This document shows, one piece after another, positions 41,576 to 50,817 of a DNA stretch of 64,000 nt. This DNA comes from Roseibacillus persicicus (GTDB taxonomy: Bacteria; Verrucomicrobiota; Verrucomicrobiia; Verrucomicrobiales; Akkermansiaceae): NCBI RefSeq assembly GCF_014651675.1, contig NZ_BMXI01000017.1:62001-126000 (forward strand), read 5' to 3'. Numbering within the stretch: position 1 is the stretch's first letter; every line of letters begins with the position of its first letter. Position numbers and translations under genes: made by a program. The notes beneath the pieces were generated by a model, which ran no database searches, was not told the DNA's origin, and saw only the letters and a program-made list of their open reading frames with translations.

Positions 41576-43215
41576 CGGAAGAACCCGATACCGCCCGGAA
41601 CCCGGACGCCTCCAATCCCTTTTTGGCGCACAAAAGTTCTCTCCGAAAGGTTGAGTTCTTTCAGCGGCTTGTTCTGTGGTCTTCAACCTGGTTTGTCCTC
41701 CTCATCGCGGGCATCATCTTTGGCACCATCGCGGTGCGGGGAGTGCCCGTCCTGATGAAATATGGTTCCAGCTTCCTGACCGAAAGTCCGGAAACTCTCT
41801 TCGTCTTGAAGGTAGGGGCGGGGAAGACACTGCAAGTCCCCACGGAAGACTTTTCCCGGCTTGAGCGTTCCAATCCCCAAACTAATTTCAAGGACGTCCA
41901 AGAACTGGGAGTGGAGCGGGCACGCACTTCGTTCGTGGTTCCCGAGGGGAATTATCGTTTGAAGGTAGGCTTGGTTCGCGACTTGGAAGTTGTCACGGGA
42001 GCGAAATTCAAATTCTTGGAAAAGCACGAGAATGGCGAAGTCACCATTGAGGTCAAAAAGAAGCAGGCCGGCGTAATGGACACTCCTGAGTTCACCTCGT
42101 TCCAAGCGGAAGCTCCCGGGGTCACTCTGCAGAACCCCAAGCCCGTTACGGTTATCGATTCCCGCATGAGCTTTGCGTTAGGGGAAAAGGCCGCCTTGGA
42201 GATGCCATCTTCGACTGCTTTTACCATCAAGAAGCTCAACCCCGAAGCGCTCAAGGATGTTCATGAGGAGACTCACTCCTATTCCGCAGGCGGGGTATTG
42301 GGACCTTTGGTAGGGACCGCTTTGTTAGTCATTATTTGCATGGTAGTGGCTTTGTTCGTGGGGGTCGCGGCCAGTGTCTATCTCTGCGAGTATGCCAAGC
42401 AGGGCTCCTTCCTTAATATTGTGCGTCTTGCCATTCTCAACCTGGCGGGGGTGCCTTCCATTGTGTTTGGTCTCTTCGGCCTGATGCTCTTTGTATTTCT
42501 CGCGCCCAAGGTCACCAATGTGGTGGCTGTAAGGGATGCGATTCGAGTCCCTCTCTGGCCCTCCTTTTCCGAGCCCTCCGTGCGTCAACAAATCGAACGT
42601 GATATTCTCGTCGTCAAAGGGGAGCCGGTGAAGGAAGCGATTCGTCTTGCCAACTCGAGCCGCTCGAAGGCGGTCTGGAACGGTCGTTGGTATCTCAGCT
42701 TCGAGGGTTGGGGGACCTGCATGTTGGCGGGTGGTTTCACTCTCGCGGTCATGGTACTGCCGGTTATCATCACCGCATGCGAAGAATCGCTGCGAGCCGT
42801 TCCGAAAGGGTACCGGGAGGCTTCCCTTGCGCTGGGGGCCACGAAGTGGGAATCCATTCGCACCGCAGTCCTGCCCTACGCCATGCCGGGGATCCTGACG
42901 GCCTCGGTGTTGGGGATTACGCGGGTCGCGGGTGAAACCGCGCCCATCATGTTCACCGCAGCTCTCGCAGAGCGTTCCCTCCTGCCTTGGGAGGGCATCA
43001 ACCGCTCGGGGTTGGGCTGGCTCTTTGATTTTCTTTCGCAATCGGTGCAAGCCCTGCCTTATCACATCTACACCGTCGCGGCGCGTATTCCGCAGTCGGA
43101 ATACACGCGCCCGATGCAGGATGGCGCGGTGTTGGTCTTTATGTTGTTTGTGATGTCCTTCGCCGGCCTTTCAGTATGGTTGCGGGTCCGGATGCGTAAA
43201 AAATTGAAATGGTAA
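41572..43215 (+). CDS. pstA: phosphate ABC permease PstA with extra periplasmic domain
   Basis: From ATG 41572, inside the pstC stop, the product has 547 residues against about 280-300 for usual PstA. After a first membrane helix (about 39-57) comes a 180-residue mostly beta insertion containing [17 protein letters not shown] and [14 protein letters not shown]. The permease core starts near residue 243 ([20 protein letters not shown]), with [20 protein letters not shown] and the EAA loop [21 protein letters not shown] second, shorter insertion lies at about 309-376. It pairs with PstC to move phosphate inward. The start is fixed by the ATGA overlap; longer in-frame sequence upstream lies inside pstC. 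Confidence 0.92.
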   Translation: MTEEPDTARNPDASNPFLAHKSSLRKVEFFQRLVLWSSTWFVLLIAGIIFGTIAVRGVPVLMKYGSSFLTESPETLFVLKVGAGKTLQVPTEDFSRLERSNPQTNFKDVQELGVERARTSFVVPEGNYRLKVGLVRDLEVVTGAKFKFLEKHENGEVTIEVKKKQAGVMDTPEFTSFQAEAPGVTLQNPKPVTVIDSRMSFALGEKAALEMPSSTAFTIKKLNPEALKDVHEETHSYSAGGVLGPLVGTALLVIICMVVALFVGVAASVYLCEYAKQGSFLNIVRLAILNLAGVPSIVFGLFGLMLFVFLAPKVTNVVAVRDAIRVPLWPSFSEPSVRQQIERDILVVKGEPVKEAIRLANSSRSKAVWNGRWYLSFEGWGTCMLAGGFTLAVMVLPVIITACEESLRAVPKGYREASLALGATKWESIRTAVLPYAMPGILTASVLGITRVAGETAPIMFTAALAERSLLPWEGINRSGLGWLFDFLSQSVQALPYHIYTVAARIPQSEYTRPMQDGAVLVFMLFVMSFAGLSVWLRVRMRKKLKW

Positions 43216-44051
43216 TCGAGATGAATCAAGAAACCGCCACTTTGGGAAAAGAAACTCCGGACGAGCCGGTGATCGGTCGGATCAAGGGGAAGACCATGAT
43301 CGAATGCAATGACGTCAGCTTCAGCTACGACAACGGCAAAACCAACACCCTGGACCACATCTCCCTCGATATCCCCGAAAAACAGGTGACCGCCTTTATC
43401 GGACCGTCTGGCTGCGGTAAGTCAACCTTCCTGCGTTGCTTCAATCGCATGAACGACCTCATCGATAGCGCCAGAATTACCAGTGGGTCGATCAATATTA
43501 TGGGGCAGGATATTCATGCTCCCGAGGTCGACGTGATTGAATTGCGCAAGCAGGTGGGGATGGTCTTTCAGAAGTATAATCCCTTTCCCAAATCCATTTA
43601 CGAAAACGTCTCCTATGGACCTCGCATCCAAGGCGTGCGGGATAAAAAGGAGCTGGATGCCATCGTTGAGAGAAGCCTGAAAGGGGCGGCGCTGTGGGAC
43701 GAGGTGAAGGACAGGCTGAACTCCAGCGCGTTTGGTCTCTCTGGTGGACAGCAGCAACGTCTTTGTATTGCGCGAGCGATCGCGGTGCAACCTCACGTGA
43801 TCCTGATGGATGAACCCTGTTCTGCTCTGGACCCAATCGCCACGGCCAAAGTGGAAGAGCTCATCATGGAATTACGGGAGAAATATACCATCGTGATCGT
43901 GACCCATAGTATGCAACAGGCATCCCGAATCTCGGACAACACGGCCTTCTTCTATCTCGGTAAGCTCATTGAATACGATACCACGAAGACTCTCTTCAGC
44001 ACTCCGAGCCAGAAGCAGACCGAGGACTACATCAGTGGTCGCTTCGGATAA
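43209..44051 (+). CDS. pstB: phosphate ABC transporter ATPase PstB
   Basis: This 280-residue ATPase is typical of PstB. Walker A is GPSGCGKST (residues 65-73), followed by [12 protein letters not shown], a phosphate-family signature. The Q-loop is in [19 protein letters not shown], the ABC signature is LSGGQQQRL, Walker B is [13 protein letters not shown], and the switch His is in [17 protein letters not shown]. It powers phosphate transport through PstC/PstA on the cytoplasmic face. The ATG overlaps the pstA stop; a second ATG at 43221 is an alternative start within the poorly conserved N-terminus. phoU follows 84 bp downstream. Confidence 0.97.
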   Translation: MVIEMNQETATLGKETPDEPVIGRIKGKTMIECNDVSFSYDNGKTNTLDHISLDIPEKQVTAFIGPSGCGKSTFLRCFNRMNDLIDSARITSGSINIMGQDIHAPEVDVIELRKQVGMVFQKYNPFPKSIYENVSYGPRIQGVRDKKELDAIVERSLKGAALWDEVKDRLNSSAFGLSGGQQQRLCIARAIAVQPHVILMDEPCSALDPIATAKVEELIMELREKYTIVIVTHSMQQASRISDNTAFFYLGKLIEYDTTKTLFSTPSQKQTEDYISGRFG

Positions 44052-44135
44052 ATGGTTTCGCGGTTGGCAAGCCATGTTATAGTGAAAGCCTCGCCTGTGT
44101 ATTAACCCCCTTAGATAAATTCTTTTTTTAAGCCC

Positions 44136-44771
44136 ATGCCCGGAAAACATATTTTAGCTAGCTTCGACGAAGCCCTCACCGGCTTAAAGGAAGACGTCCT
44201 GGAACTCGGAGTTCTCTGCCGATCCAATTTGAGTATTTCCATCAATGCCTTGTTGAAGCGGGAATTGGATCAGGTGGCGCAGGTTCTCTCTGTGCAGGAT
44301 GATATGATTTCGCTGGCGACTCGCATCGACGAGGATGCCATGAATCTCATCGTCCGTTTCCAGCCGGTGGCCTCGGACTTGCGCTTTGTCCTTCACTCCA
44401 TGAAGGTGGCGGCCAATCTGGACAGAATCGCGAGCCATGTGGTGAAAATTGCGAAACGAACTCCCAAGATCCTGGCCATTGCCGAGGTGGTGGAGGTCAA
44501 TTTGCTGGAACCTCTCTATTTGCGGGCTGACCAAGCTCTGGGCCAATCCATCGTGGCTTATAGCGACAACAATCCCGAAGCGGTGTCCGAGCTGAGTGAG
44601 GAGGATAACGAGATCGACAAGCTCTACAAAAAGGCGCGCAAGACCTACACTTCAGCGATTGAGGATAGCCCGGAGCACTACAAGGAGCTCATTCATCTCA
44701 TGTTTGTAGCGCGGTCTCTCGAGCGAATCGGCGACCACGCGGTCCATATCGCGGAGATTCTGGTCGACTAG
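44136..44771 (+). CDS. phoU: phosphate signalling regulator PhoU
   Basis: This 211-residue all-helical protein has the two PhoU repeats with their metal-binding E/D-x3-D patterns. One lies at FRFVLHSMKVAANLDRIASHVVKIA-like sequence near residue 90. The other is HLMFVARSLERIGDHAVHIAEI at the C-terminus. PhoU couples PstSCAB activity to the PhoR/PhoB sensor system and usually represses the Pho regulon when phosphate is plentiful. No phoR or phoB gene is in the window. The stop codon shares CTAG with the stop of the convergent SGNH hydrolase gene. Confidence 0.95.
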   Translation: MPGKHILASFDEALTGLKEDVLELGVLCRSNLSISINALLKRELDQVAQVLSVQDDMISLATRIDEDAMNLIVRFQPVASDLRFVLHSMKVAANLDRIASHVVKIAKRTPKILAIAEVVEVNLLEPLYLRADQALGQSIVAYSDNNPEAVSELSEEDNEIDKLYKKARKTYTSAIEDSPEHYKELIHLMFVARSLERIGDHAVHIAEILVD

Positions 44772-45667
44772 CGACGTCGCACGAGGAGGAACAGGCCGCT
44801 GCTGGCAATGAGGAGAACGGAGCTCGGCTCTGGAACCGCGGTCAAGGCCAGGACCTCATCTGCGATGGCCTGATGCGCGGATTCGGTGGGGTGAAATTCA
44901 TCCCAGAAAAAGTATTCATCCGGGTCCGCTCCCGGGACAGACTCCGCGGGATCCGTGAGGTTGGTGAGTCCGTAGCCGCTCGGATTGTTGAAGCGATCCA
45001 GGAACGGGGTGTTGATATCCAGCAGTTGGACGTTGGGGTCATTCAAGTTGCTGAGCGCGGTAGCCAAGCCGGTGTTCCAAATGTCCGTCAAACTCGAGAC
45101 GGCGTTGAGCGCGGCCGCATTGCCTGCAAAGTTATTGATAATGAGGGGGGTGAGGCTCACGTCAGGAGCATTGGCCACCAGAATCCGTTCCGCACCCAGA
45201 CCCTGCAAGGTATTCACGGCTTGGACCAGATTGTTCACTCCTCCGAGGATGGAGGGGAGCGCGCTGGCGGGGGCCTCGGTTGAGATCCGGGCGATGTCAT
45301 TCCCGCCGAAGAAGAGAACGTAGAGCGCGTCCGGGTCGGCGGCGGCCCCTGCGAGATTCACCTCGAATTGGGAAAGCTGGTTGGGAAGACCGGTGAGAGG
45401 AATCAGTCCGCGATCAGTCTGCGCTCCACCGACGGCGTAGTTGGTGCCGCCTTCCAAGGAGGGAATCATCGGCACGCCCAGGCGCTCGTTCCAGACTGGC
45501 CCATTGGAGTAGCGGGCCGGTTGCTCAGGGATGATGGGCACGGCTTCGGAGATGAAGCGCGCATTGCCAACATCGGAGAGGCTGTCGCCGAAGACGTAAA
45601 CTGCCGACAGGGCACCGAACGAGAGGGAGGAGCTAGCCAGAAGAATGAAAAGCGAACGAGCAATCAT
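44768..45667 (-). CDS. secreted SGNH/GDSL hydrolase with PEP-CTERM anchor
   Basis: This 299-residue exported esterase/lipase-like protein has a signal peptide (LFILLASSSLSFGALS). The SGNH blocks are complete: the nucleophile Ser in VYVFGDSLSDVGN (block I), Gly in AVGGAQT (block II), Asn in VLFFGGNDIA (block III), and the Asp/His pair in FWDEFHPTESAH (block V). The C-terminus is a PEP-CTERM sorting signal: VPEPSSVLLIASSG, a hydrophobic helix and a terminal RRR. That tag implies processing by an exosortase encoded elsewhere and a surface or matrix location. The ester substrate is unknown. It is convergent with phoU, the stops overlapping by three bases. Confidence 0.9.
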   Translation of the reverse strand: MIARSLFILLASSSLSFGALSAVYVFGDSLSDVGNARFISEAVPIIPEQPARYSNGPVWNERLGVPMIPSLEGGTNYAVGGAQTDRGLIPLTGLPNQLSQFEVNLAGAAADPDALYVLFFGGNDIARISTEAPASALPSILGGVNNLVQAVNTLQGLGAERILVANAPDVSLTPLIINNFAGNAAALNAVSSLTDIWNTGLATALSNLNDPNVQLLDINTPFLDRFNNPSGYGLTNLTDPAESVPGADPDEYFFWDEFHPTESAHQAIADEVLALTAVPEPSSVLLIASSGLFLLVRRR

Positions 45668-45840
45668 GGTAAGCTATCCTGTCTGCCTGAATCTCTGCTG
45701 TCAAATCGAAGCGGAATTTGTCCCAAAGAATAGTCTCCGGCCCATTACAGTAAGGAAAACCGACTTCCCGCGAGGGAGAACTTGAATATTCCGTCCCAGT
45801 CGTACACAGTCCCGCCCCCGCGTGAAGCGGTTCGAAGAAG

Positions 45841-47244
45841 ATGGCGAAAACCTTGTATCAAAAAGTTTGGGATGCTCACACCGTGGGCAAGTTGGGTGAC
45901 GGACGGACTCAGTTGTTCATTGGCACCCACCTCATTCACGAGGTGACCTCTCCGCAAGCCTTTGGAATGCTCCGTGACCTCAATCTGAAGGTGAAATATC
46001 CTCAGCGGACCTTCGCAACCATCGATCACATCGTCCCGACCGAGAATCAGGACCAGCCCGCCGACCCGTTGGCCGCTGACATGATCAACGCCATTCGCTC
46101 CAACTGCGATGATTTTGGCGTGACTTACTTCGACCTCAAGTCCGGCAAACAGGGCATCGTGCACGTGGTGGGACCCGAACAGGGAATCACCCAACCGGGA
46201 ACGACCATTGCCTGCGGAGACTCTCACACTGCAACTCATGGTGCCTTCGGCGCGATTGCTTTTGGAATCGGAACCACTCAGGTGCGTGACGTGCTCGCGA
46301 CCCAGACTTTGGCCATGGAATCCCTCAAGGTGCGGCGCATTGAGGTCAATGGGGAGTTGCCTCCGGGGGTTTACGCCAAGGACGTCACTCTTCACATCAT
46401 CAAGCTTCTCGGAGCCAAGGGTGGGATTGGGTATGCCTACGAATACGCTGGTTCGACTTTCGACAACTTCACGATGGAGGAGCGCATGACGGTCTGCAAC
46501 ATGGCGATCGAAGGGGGAGCTCGCTGTGGCTATGTGAATCCGGATGAAAAAACCTTCGAGTTCCTCAAAGGCAAGCCCTACGCACCGAGTGAGGACCAAT
46601 GGGACGAGGCTGTGGCCCGCTGGAAGTCCTTCGCTTCCGACCCCGATGCCGAGTATGACGACCTCGTTGTAATCGATGCTGCCGACATCGCGCCAACGGT
46701 GACATGGGGGATTTCGCCCGACCACGCTCTTTTCGTGTCTGAGAATGTTCCGGATCGCAATGGCGAGACTGCGGAAGCGCTCGATTACATGAAGCTCGAG
46801 CCAGGTTCTCCCATCAAAGGCACCAAGATTGATGTCGCCTTCATGGGTTCCTGCACCAACGGGCGCCTTTCTGATTTTCGCGAGGCGGCCAAGTATCTTA
46901 AGGGCCGCAAGGTCGCTGCCGGGGTCAAGGCGATCGCAGTCCCTGGTTCGCAGATCACGGCAGTTCTCTGTAAGCAGGAAGGAATCGATAAGATCTTCGA
47001 AGAGGCTGGATTCGAGTGGCGGGAAGCCGGGTGCTCGATGTGCCTTGCAATGAACCCCGACAAGTTGGTCGGGGACCAGCTCTGCGCTTCTTCCAGCAAC
47101 CGAAACTTTAAAGGCCGTCAGGGCTCGCCGGTAGGTCGGACGATTTTGATGTCGCCAGTGATGGTGGCGGCAGCGGCAATCGAAGGACATGTCGCCGACG
47201 CGCGCGAGACCTTCAGCTTTCAAGAGCAGGCTGCAGTCGCTTAA
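45841..47244 (+). CDS. leuC: 3-isopropylmalate dehydratase large subunit LeuC
   Basis: This 467-residue aconitase-family enzyme isomerises isopropylmalate in leucine synthesis. It opens [13 protein letters not shown] and shows [33 protein letters not shown], and the iron-sulfur ligands Cys in GSCTNGR and the pair in [20 protein letters not shown] near the C-terminus is characteristic of LeuC. It needs the small subunit LeuD, which is not encoded in the window, so the two genes are separated unless leuD lies outside. The upstream 170 bp show no recognisable leader peptide or T-box. Confidence 0.97.
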   Translation: MAKTLYQKVWDAHTVGKLGDGRTQLFIGTHLIHEVTSPQAFGMLRDLNLKVKYPQRTFATIDHIVPTENQDQPADPLAADMINAIRSNCDDFGVTYFDLKSGKQGIVHVVGPEQGITQPGTTIACGDSHTATHGAFGAIAFGIGTTQVRDVLATQTLAMESLKVRRIEVNGELPPGVYAKDVTLHIIKLLGAKGGIGYAYEYAGSTFDNFTMEERMTVCNMAIEGGARCGYVNPDEKTFEFLKGKPYAPSEDQWDEAVARWKSFASDPDAEYDDLVVIDAADIAPTVTWGISPDHALFVSENVPDRNGETAEALDYMKLEPGSPIKGTKIDVAFMGSCTNGRLSDFREAAKYLKGRKVAAGVKAIAVPGSQITAVLCKQEGIDKIFEEAGFEWREAGCSMCLAMNPDKLVGDQLCASSSNRNFKGRQGSPVGRTILMSPVMVAAAAIEGHVADARETFSFQEQAAVA

Positions 47245-47269
47245 GCGTCGTCAGACGGAGTTCCCGCTG

Positions 47270-47295
47270 AGGCTGCCTCCCCCCGGTGGCAGCCT
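47270..47295. terminator. stem-loop between convergent leuC and selenoprotein genes
   Basis: AGGCTGCC (47270-47277) pairs with GGCAGCCT (47288-47295) across a C/G-rich loop. There is no T-run on either side, so termination strength is uncertain. Its place between two convergent stops fits a shared terminator. Confidence 0.5.
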
Positions 47296-47304
47296 GGGTA
47301 AGGG

Positions 47305-47790
47305 TTATTCTTTGAGGCGGAATTTCATGAGGTTGAGTGAATCCTCGACCTCCAGTCGTCCGATGGCGCCTGTGCTGTAGACTGCGATATCAACTGTCTG
47401 GTCCGGCCTCAAAATAAAGCCGGTGGCGTGAAGGTAGCGGTCGTCGTCGTCATCGGCGAAAAAGGCTCCGGTGAGTTCGGCGAATGCCGCCGGATCGATC
47501 CCGTAGGCCACGGGATAGCTCAACCCGAGTTTGGCGATGGTCTCTTCCGCTTCTTCCTTCGTTTCCGAGGAAGCAGCGATGACGTCGATGCCCCGTTTGG
47601 AAAACTCCGCTAGGTGTTCCTGATAGTCAGCCAACTGCTGACGACAGAATGGTCACCAGTTTCCGCGATAGAGCAAAAAGAGTGTCCAGTTGCCGGTGGG
47701 AACGGCCAAGGTGCTTCCATCGGTCAGGGTGAGAGCGAGCTCGGGGAAGGGAGCTCCGGTATCTAGCTTCTGAGTTTGGGTCTGGGGCAT
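47305..47790 (-). CDS. selenocysteine-containing peroxiredoxin-like protein (in-frame TGA)
   Basis: Reading from ATG 47790, the frame is open for 45 codons (MPQTQTQKLDTGAPFPEL..., ending FLLYRGNW), meets TGA at 47655-47653, and continues without break as PFCRQQLADYQEHLAEFSKR to a stop at 47305. In AhpC/TSA (redoxin) relatives this site is RGNWCPFCRQQL, with Cys where TGA stands. The TGA is therefore best read as selenocysteine in a U-x-x-C active site, giving 161 residues. A stem-loop with bacterial SECIS features follows (see the separate entry). Both halves are protein-like and needed for the thioredoxin fold, which argues against a pseudogene. The enzyme would reduce peroxides or disulfides in the cytoplasm. 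Standard gene calling would start after the TGA, near 47634, and miss the active site. Confidence 0.85.
47617..47655 (-). promoter_or_regulatory. bacterial SECIS-like hairpin directly after the TGA
   Basis: On the minus strand, 10 nt after the TGA, GTCAGC (47642-47637) pairs perfectly with GCTGAC (47631-47626) around the loop AGTTG. The loop has G in its second position and starts 16 nt after the TGA, within the range accepted for bSECIS elements. An outer CTG/CAG stem extends it across a small internal loop. Confidence 0.72.
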
Positions 47791-48086
47791 TGTTTTGTAG
47801 GGTTGGTTAATTGTTTGAGTTTTGACCTCTCGATTCCCGAGAGGACCAGGGGATGTCAGTGGGGTTCTTGGCTCCTCATCTGACGTAGTACCCCTCGCGT
47901 GGGAGAGCGAACTGTCAAATAACGAGTCTTTCGAGTCCCGCGGGATTTGTTTTGAGGGGGGCGAATCGAGCTTGGTTTTCGGCTGGGCCTCTTCATTTAC
48001 AAGGTGAAGAAGCCAAGGGATGAGGGCAAAATTTCCAAGCTTGTCGATTGAATCGGTCTGAAATCTGCGTAGATTGGTCTATTAAT

Positions 48087-49079
48087 ATGAAGTATTTAGG
48101 GTCCCTGGCCATGCTTGGCACACTGTTCGGGTTCGGAAGTCTCTCCGTATCTGGGGCGGACCGCCATTATTTCAATGACTTGGACGCTCCTGAGTCGGTG
48201 GAGGATCTGGTCAATATCGAGACTGCCCTCAAATCGGTCCTTCCATCCACTCGCGCCGCTACGGTTTGCCTGGAATTAGGTGAGGAAAAGGGTTCTGGAA
48301 GTGGGGTGATCGTCAGTCCCGATGGATTGATTCTTACCGCAGCGCACGTGAGCGGAGGAGTGAACCGCACCATCGAGGCGGTGATGGAGGACGGCACGCG
48401 TTATCCGGTGCGGACTTTGGGCCTGATTTCAAATACCGACGCCGCGATGGCCCAAATCGAGGGGGAGGGGCCCTTTCCCTACGTGGAAGTGGATCGCGAG
48501 AATGAAACGATGTTAGGCGATTGGGTGATGGCACTGGGACATTCCGGCGGCTTCGACCTTGAGCGCGGGGTCGTTGTTCGACTCGGTCGGGTGGTGCGGA
48601 TGGCGCAAAGAACTTGGCAGACTGACGGCACCTTGATCGGAGGTGACTCGGGCGGTCCTCTCTTCGACTTGCAGGGGCGCCTGATCGGGATTCACAGCCG
48701 GGTTGGCAAGGTGAAGCTCGAGAACCTGCACGTGCCAATGAGTGATTTCGTCGAAAACTGGGATCGAATGCTGAATGAAGAGTTCGTCGGAGACGGTCCG
48801 TTTGCGACGCGTTTGCCGGGATATCTGGGAGTTCAGTTGGAGAAAGACGAGGAGTCAGGCGAAGTGTCCATCGCAGAAGTGATGGCAGACGAAGCGGCCG
48901 AGAAGGCTGGTTTGCAAAAAGGCGATATCTTGTTGAAGGTTGGCGAGGAGGGCTTCGAGGATGTCGAAGGTCTTCAAGGTCTTTTGAAGGAAAAATCAGA
49001 AGGGGATGTCATTTCGCTGACCTATCGCCGGGATGATGAGGAGCAAACTGTGGAATTGAAATTAGGTGGACGTGAGTAA
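48087..49079 (+). CDS. HtrA/DegP-like serine protease with one PDZ domain
   Basis: This 330-residue exported protein has a signal peptide (AMLGTLFGFGSLSVSG). The trypsin-like domain has a full catalytic triad: His in LILTAAHVSGG, Asp in SNTDAAMAQI and Ser in IGGDSGGPLFD. One C-terminal PDZ domain follows (GYLGVQLEKDEESG, AEKAGLQKGDILLKVG). It is a periplasmic quality-control protease or chaperone of the DegP/DegS class. ATG 48087 is used since the signal peptide starts there; upstream in-frame sequence from 48048 looks non-coding. Its stop overlaps the start of the next gene, which encodes a related but degenerate protein, so the two probably act together. Confidence 0.92.
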   Translation: MKYLGSLAMLGTLFGFGSLSVSGADRHYFNDLDAPESVEDLVNIETALKSVLPSTRAATVCLELGEEKGSGSGVIVSPDGLILTAAHVSGGVNRTIEAVMEDGTRYPVRTLGLISNTDAAMAQIEGEGPFPYVEVDRENETMLGDWVMALGHSGGFDLERGVVVRLGRVVRMAQRTWQTDGTLIGGDSGGPLFDLQGRLIGIHSRVGKVKLENLHVPMSDFVENWDRMLNEEFVGDGPFATRLPGYLGVQLEKDEESGEVSIAEVMADEAAEKAGLQKGDILLKVGEEGFEDVEGLQGLLKEKSEGDVISLTYRRDDEEQTVELKLGGRE

Positions 49080-50148
49080 ATTGATACTTTGTGGCATGGG
49101 GGCGATGCTGTTCGCCCCAATCGTGGCTGGGCAGAGCTTGGAGAGTGAGTTCCGTAAGGAAGGCACCCGCGTGCGGGCAGCTTACGATGAATTGACGGAG
49201 ATTTTCCAAGCCAGCAGTGCGGTGGTCTACGATGATTGGAAGAAGGACGGCTACGGCGTGGTGGTGAGCTCCGATGGGCAAGTGCTGGTGAAAGCAAGCG
49301 AGCTGCCCGCGCTGGAGACCCTTTCACTTCGGATTGGGAGGAAAAAATACAGCGAGGTGGAGGTCTTGGCCACGAGTGCGGATTGGGACGTGAGTCTACT
49401 GAAGGTTGATGCCGAGGGGCTGACCGCGATTGAATTCTCGGAAAGCGAGCCCGGACACGGCTCGATTGTCTTGTCCAATGGGGCGACTTCGAATCTCAAG
49501 CGGCGTGCTCAGATGGGGGTCATTGCGGCGAACGCCCGTGAAGTGGGTGAAGGCCAGTTGGCGGTTCTGGGGATTCAGATGGATGGCTCTGTAGAGGGGG
49601 AAGTGAAAGTGGGTGGAATCAGTCCACAAAGCGGAGCAAAGGATGCTGGAATGGAGAAAGGCGATCAGATTCTCTCCATCGAAGGGGAAGCGGTCGCGAA
49701 AAACGAGGAAGTGGCGGAGTTGCTCAGAGGGCGCAAGCCAGGGGAGATGATCAAGATTTTAGTTCGGCGAGAAGCCAAGCAGGAAAAGCCTCTGGAGGTG
49801 GAAGACCCTTTCGCCCACTTGGCGGAGTTCGAGCCGAGCTTCGAAGAATTGGAATTCGAAGTGGAGCTACGCGAACGCCAGATTGTTTTTCCCGAGCAAT
49901 TCACCCGCAACGATATGATGAGCGGCAAGTTCTCCGAGCGTCGCACGAATTTTCCCCGCATTCTGCAGCACGATACCTCATTGGCGGATCGCACTACGGG
50001 AGGTCCTCTCCTGACCTTGGATGGCAAGTGCGTCGGAATGAATATCGCTTATGTGAGCCGCGAGTGTTCTTACGCGATTCCCGCAAAGGAGCTGCAGGAA
50101 TTGCTCGGGCAGCTCCGCGCGGAGGCAGGCATGGTGCCGGCGGAGTGA
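49072..50148 (+). CDS. catalytically degenerate HtrA-like protein with internal PDZ
   Basis: From GTG 49072, preceded by AGGTGGA and overlapping the protease stop, this encodes 358 residues with a signal peptide (LCGMGAMLFAPIVAGQ). It retains the beta-barrel outline of HtrA (YGVVVSSDGQVLVKASEL, LATSADWDVSLLKVDA), but the His position reads ASEL instead of AAHV. The Ser motif is DRTTGGPLL instead of GDSGGP, so Thr replaces the nucleophile. A PDZ domain (KVGGISPQSGAKDAGMEKGD) sits between the two halves rather than at the C-terminus. It is therefore probably a pseudoprotease that regulates or scaffolds the active protease encoded upstream. That role is inference; the residue losses are seen directly. 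Confidence 0.8.
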   Translation: MSKLILCGMGAMLFAPIVAGQSLESEFRKEGTRVRAAYDELTEIFQASSAVVYDDWKKDGYGVVVSSDGQVLVKASELPALETLSLRIGRKKYSEVEVLATSADWDVSLLKVDAEGLTAIEFSESEPGHGSIVLSNGATSNLKRRAQMGVIAANAREVGEGQLAVLGIQMDGSVEGEVKVGGISPQSGAKDAGMEKGDQILSIEGEAVAKNEEVAELLRGRKPGEMIKILVRREAKQEKPLEVEDPFAHLAEFEPSFEELEFEVELRERQIVFPEQFTRNDMMSGKFSERRTNFPRILQHDTSLADRTTGGPLLTLDGKCVGMNIAYVSRECSYAIPAKELQELLGQLRAEAGMVPAE

Positions 50149-50190
50149 GATTGGAAGCCTTCAAGAGGGAATAACCCGCTAGCCAATGAT

Positions 50191-50757
50191 ATGATCTTGA
50201 TGACGGGTTTCCTTCCCTTTCGGGGAAGGAGCGAGAACGGTTCCCAGCTGATTGCGGAGAGCTTTCGGGAGGAAAGGATTGATGGGGAGGCCGTCGAGGT
50301 CGAGATTTTGCCTGTTTTGTGGCATGGTCACCAGGAGCGGCTGCAGTCGGCGGTGAAACGTTGCCGTCCGGATTTGATTCTGAGCCTGGGCGAAGGCTCC
50401 GCAGACTGGTCCCGCTTCGAGCGTCTGGCTGTCAATGAGGCGGCTGGCCCCGACGAAGAGGGAAGGCCGCCGCTATCGCTCAAACTGGATCCGGAAGGTC
50501 CGGAGGAGCGCAGGAGCTCGTTTCCATTCCATCCGTCCGATTTTCCGCAATCCAGGTGGCCAATCCGGGAGTCGGAGGACGCGGGACTCTATCTTTGCAA
50601 CGCAACGTTTTTCCACAGTCTGGGAACCGGCATTCCCAGTGTCTTTCTCCACCTTCCCATCTTGGGGGAGAATGAAAAGGGAGAGTATTTGGAGGAATTG
50701 CGGCAATTGGTGGCGACAGTGGTGAGGCAAAGCCGGGTCGGGGAGCAACTGGCCTGA
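50191..50757 (+). CDS. pcp: pyroglutamyl peptidase I-like cysteine peptidase
   Basis: This 188-residue C15-family peptidase removes N-terminal pyroglutamate from peptides. It opens MILMTGFLPFRGRSENGS, matching the family's TGF-PF start. The catalytic Glu lies in FERLAVNEA, Cys in AGLYLCNATFFHSL and His in VFLHLPILGE, all in the expected order and spacing. It is slightly shorter than typical enzymes (about 200-215) and has lost part of the middle region. The substrate specificity is thus likely but not certain. It starts 42 bp after the pseudoprotease gene on the same strand. Confidence 0.85.
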   Translation: MILMTGFLPFRGRSENGSQLIAESFREERIDGEAVEVEILPVLWHGHQERLQSAVKRCRPDLILSLGEGSADWSRFERLAVNEAAGPDEEGRPPLSLKLDPEGPEERRSSFPFHPSDFPQSRWPIRESEDAGLYLCNATFFHSLGTGIPSVFLHLPILGENEKGEYLEELRQLVATVVRQSRVGEQLA

Positions 50758-50817
50758 GGACGGTGTTGACCAGCATCCGCACTTGCCCGCAGGGGGGAGA
50801 TTGGCGATGGTCGCGCC

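Noticed and set aside
45745-47223. A 492-codon minus-strand frame over leuC and a 356-codon one over the aminotransferase (58035-59105)
   Set aside because: Both lie fully opposite unmistakable conserved enzymes; low-complexity composition typical of antisense frames in GC-rich DNA.
47827-47845. Hairpin CCTCTCG/CGAGAGG upstream of the HtrA gene, considered as a tRNA T-arm
   Set aside because: The loop lacks the TTCRAN pattern and no acceptor or anticodon arms can be placed; simple hairpin only.
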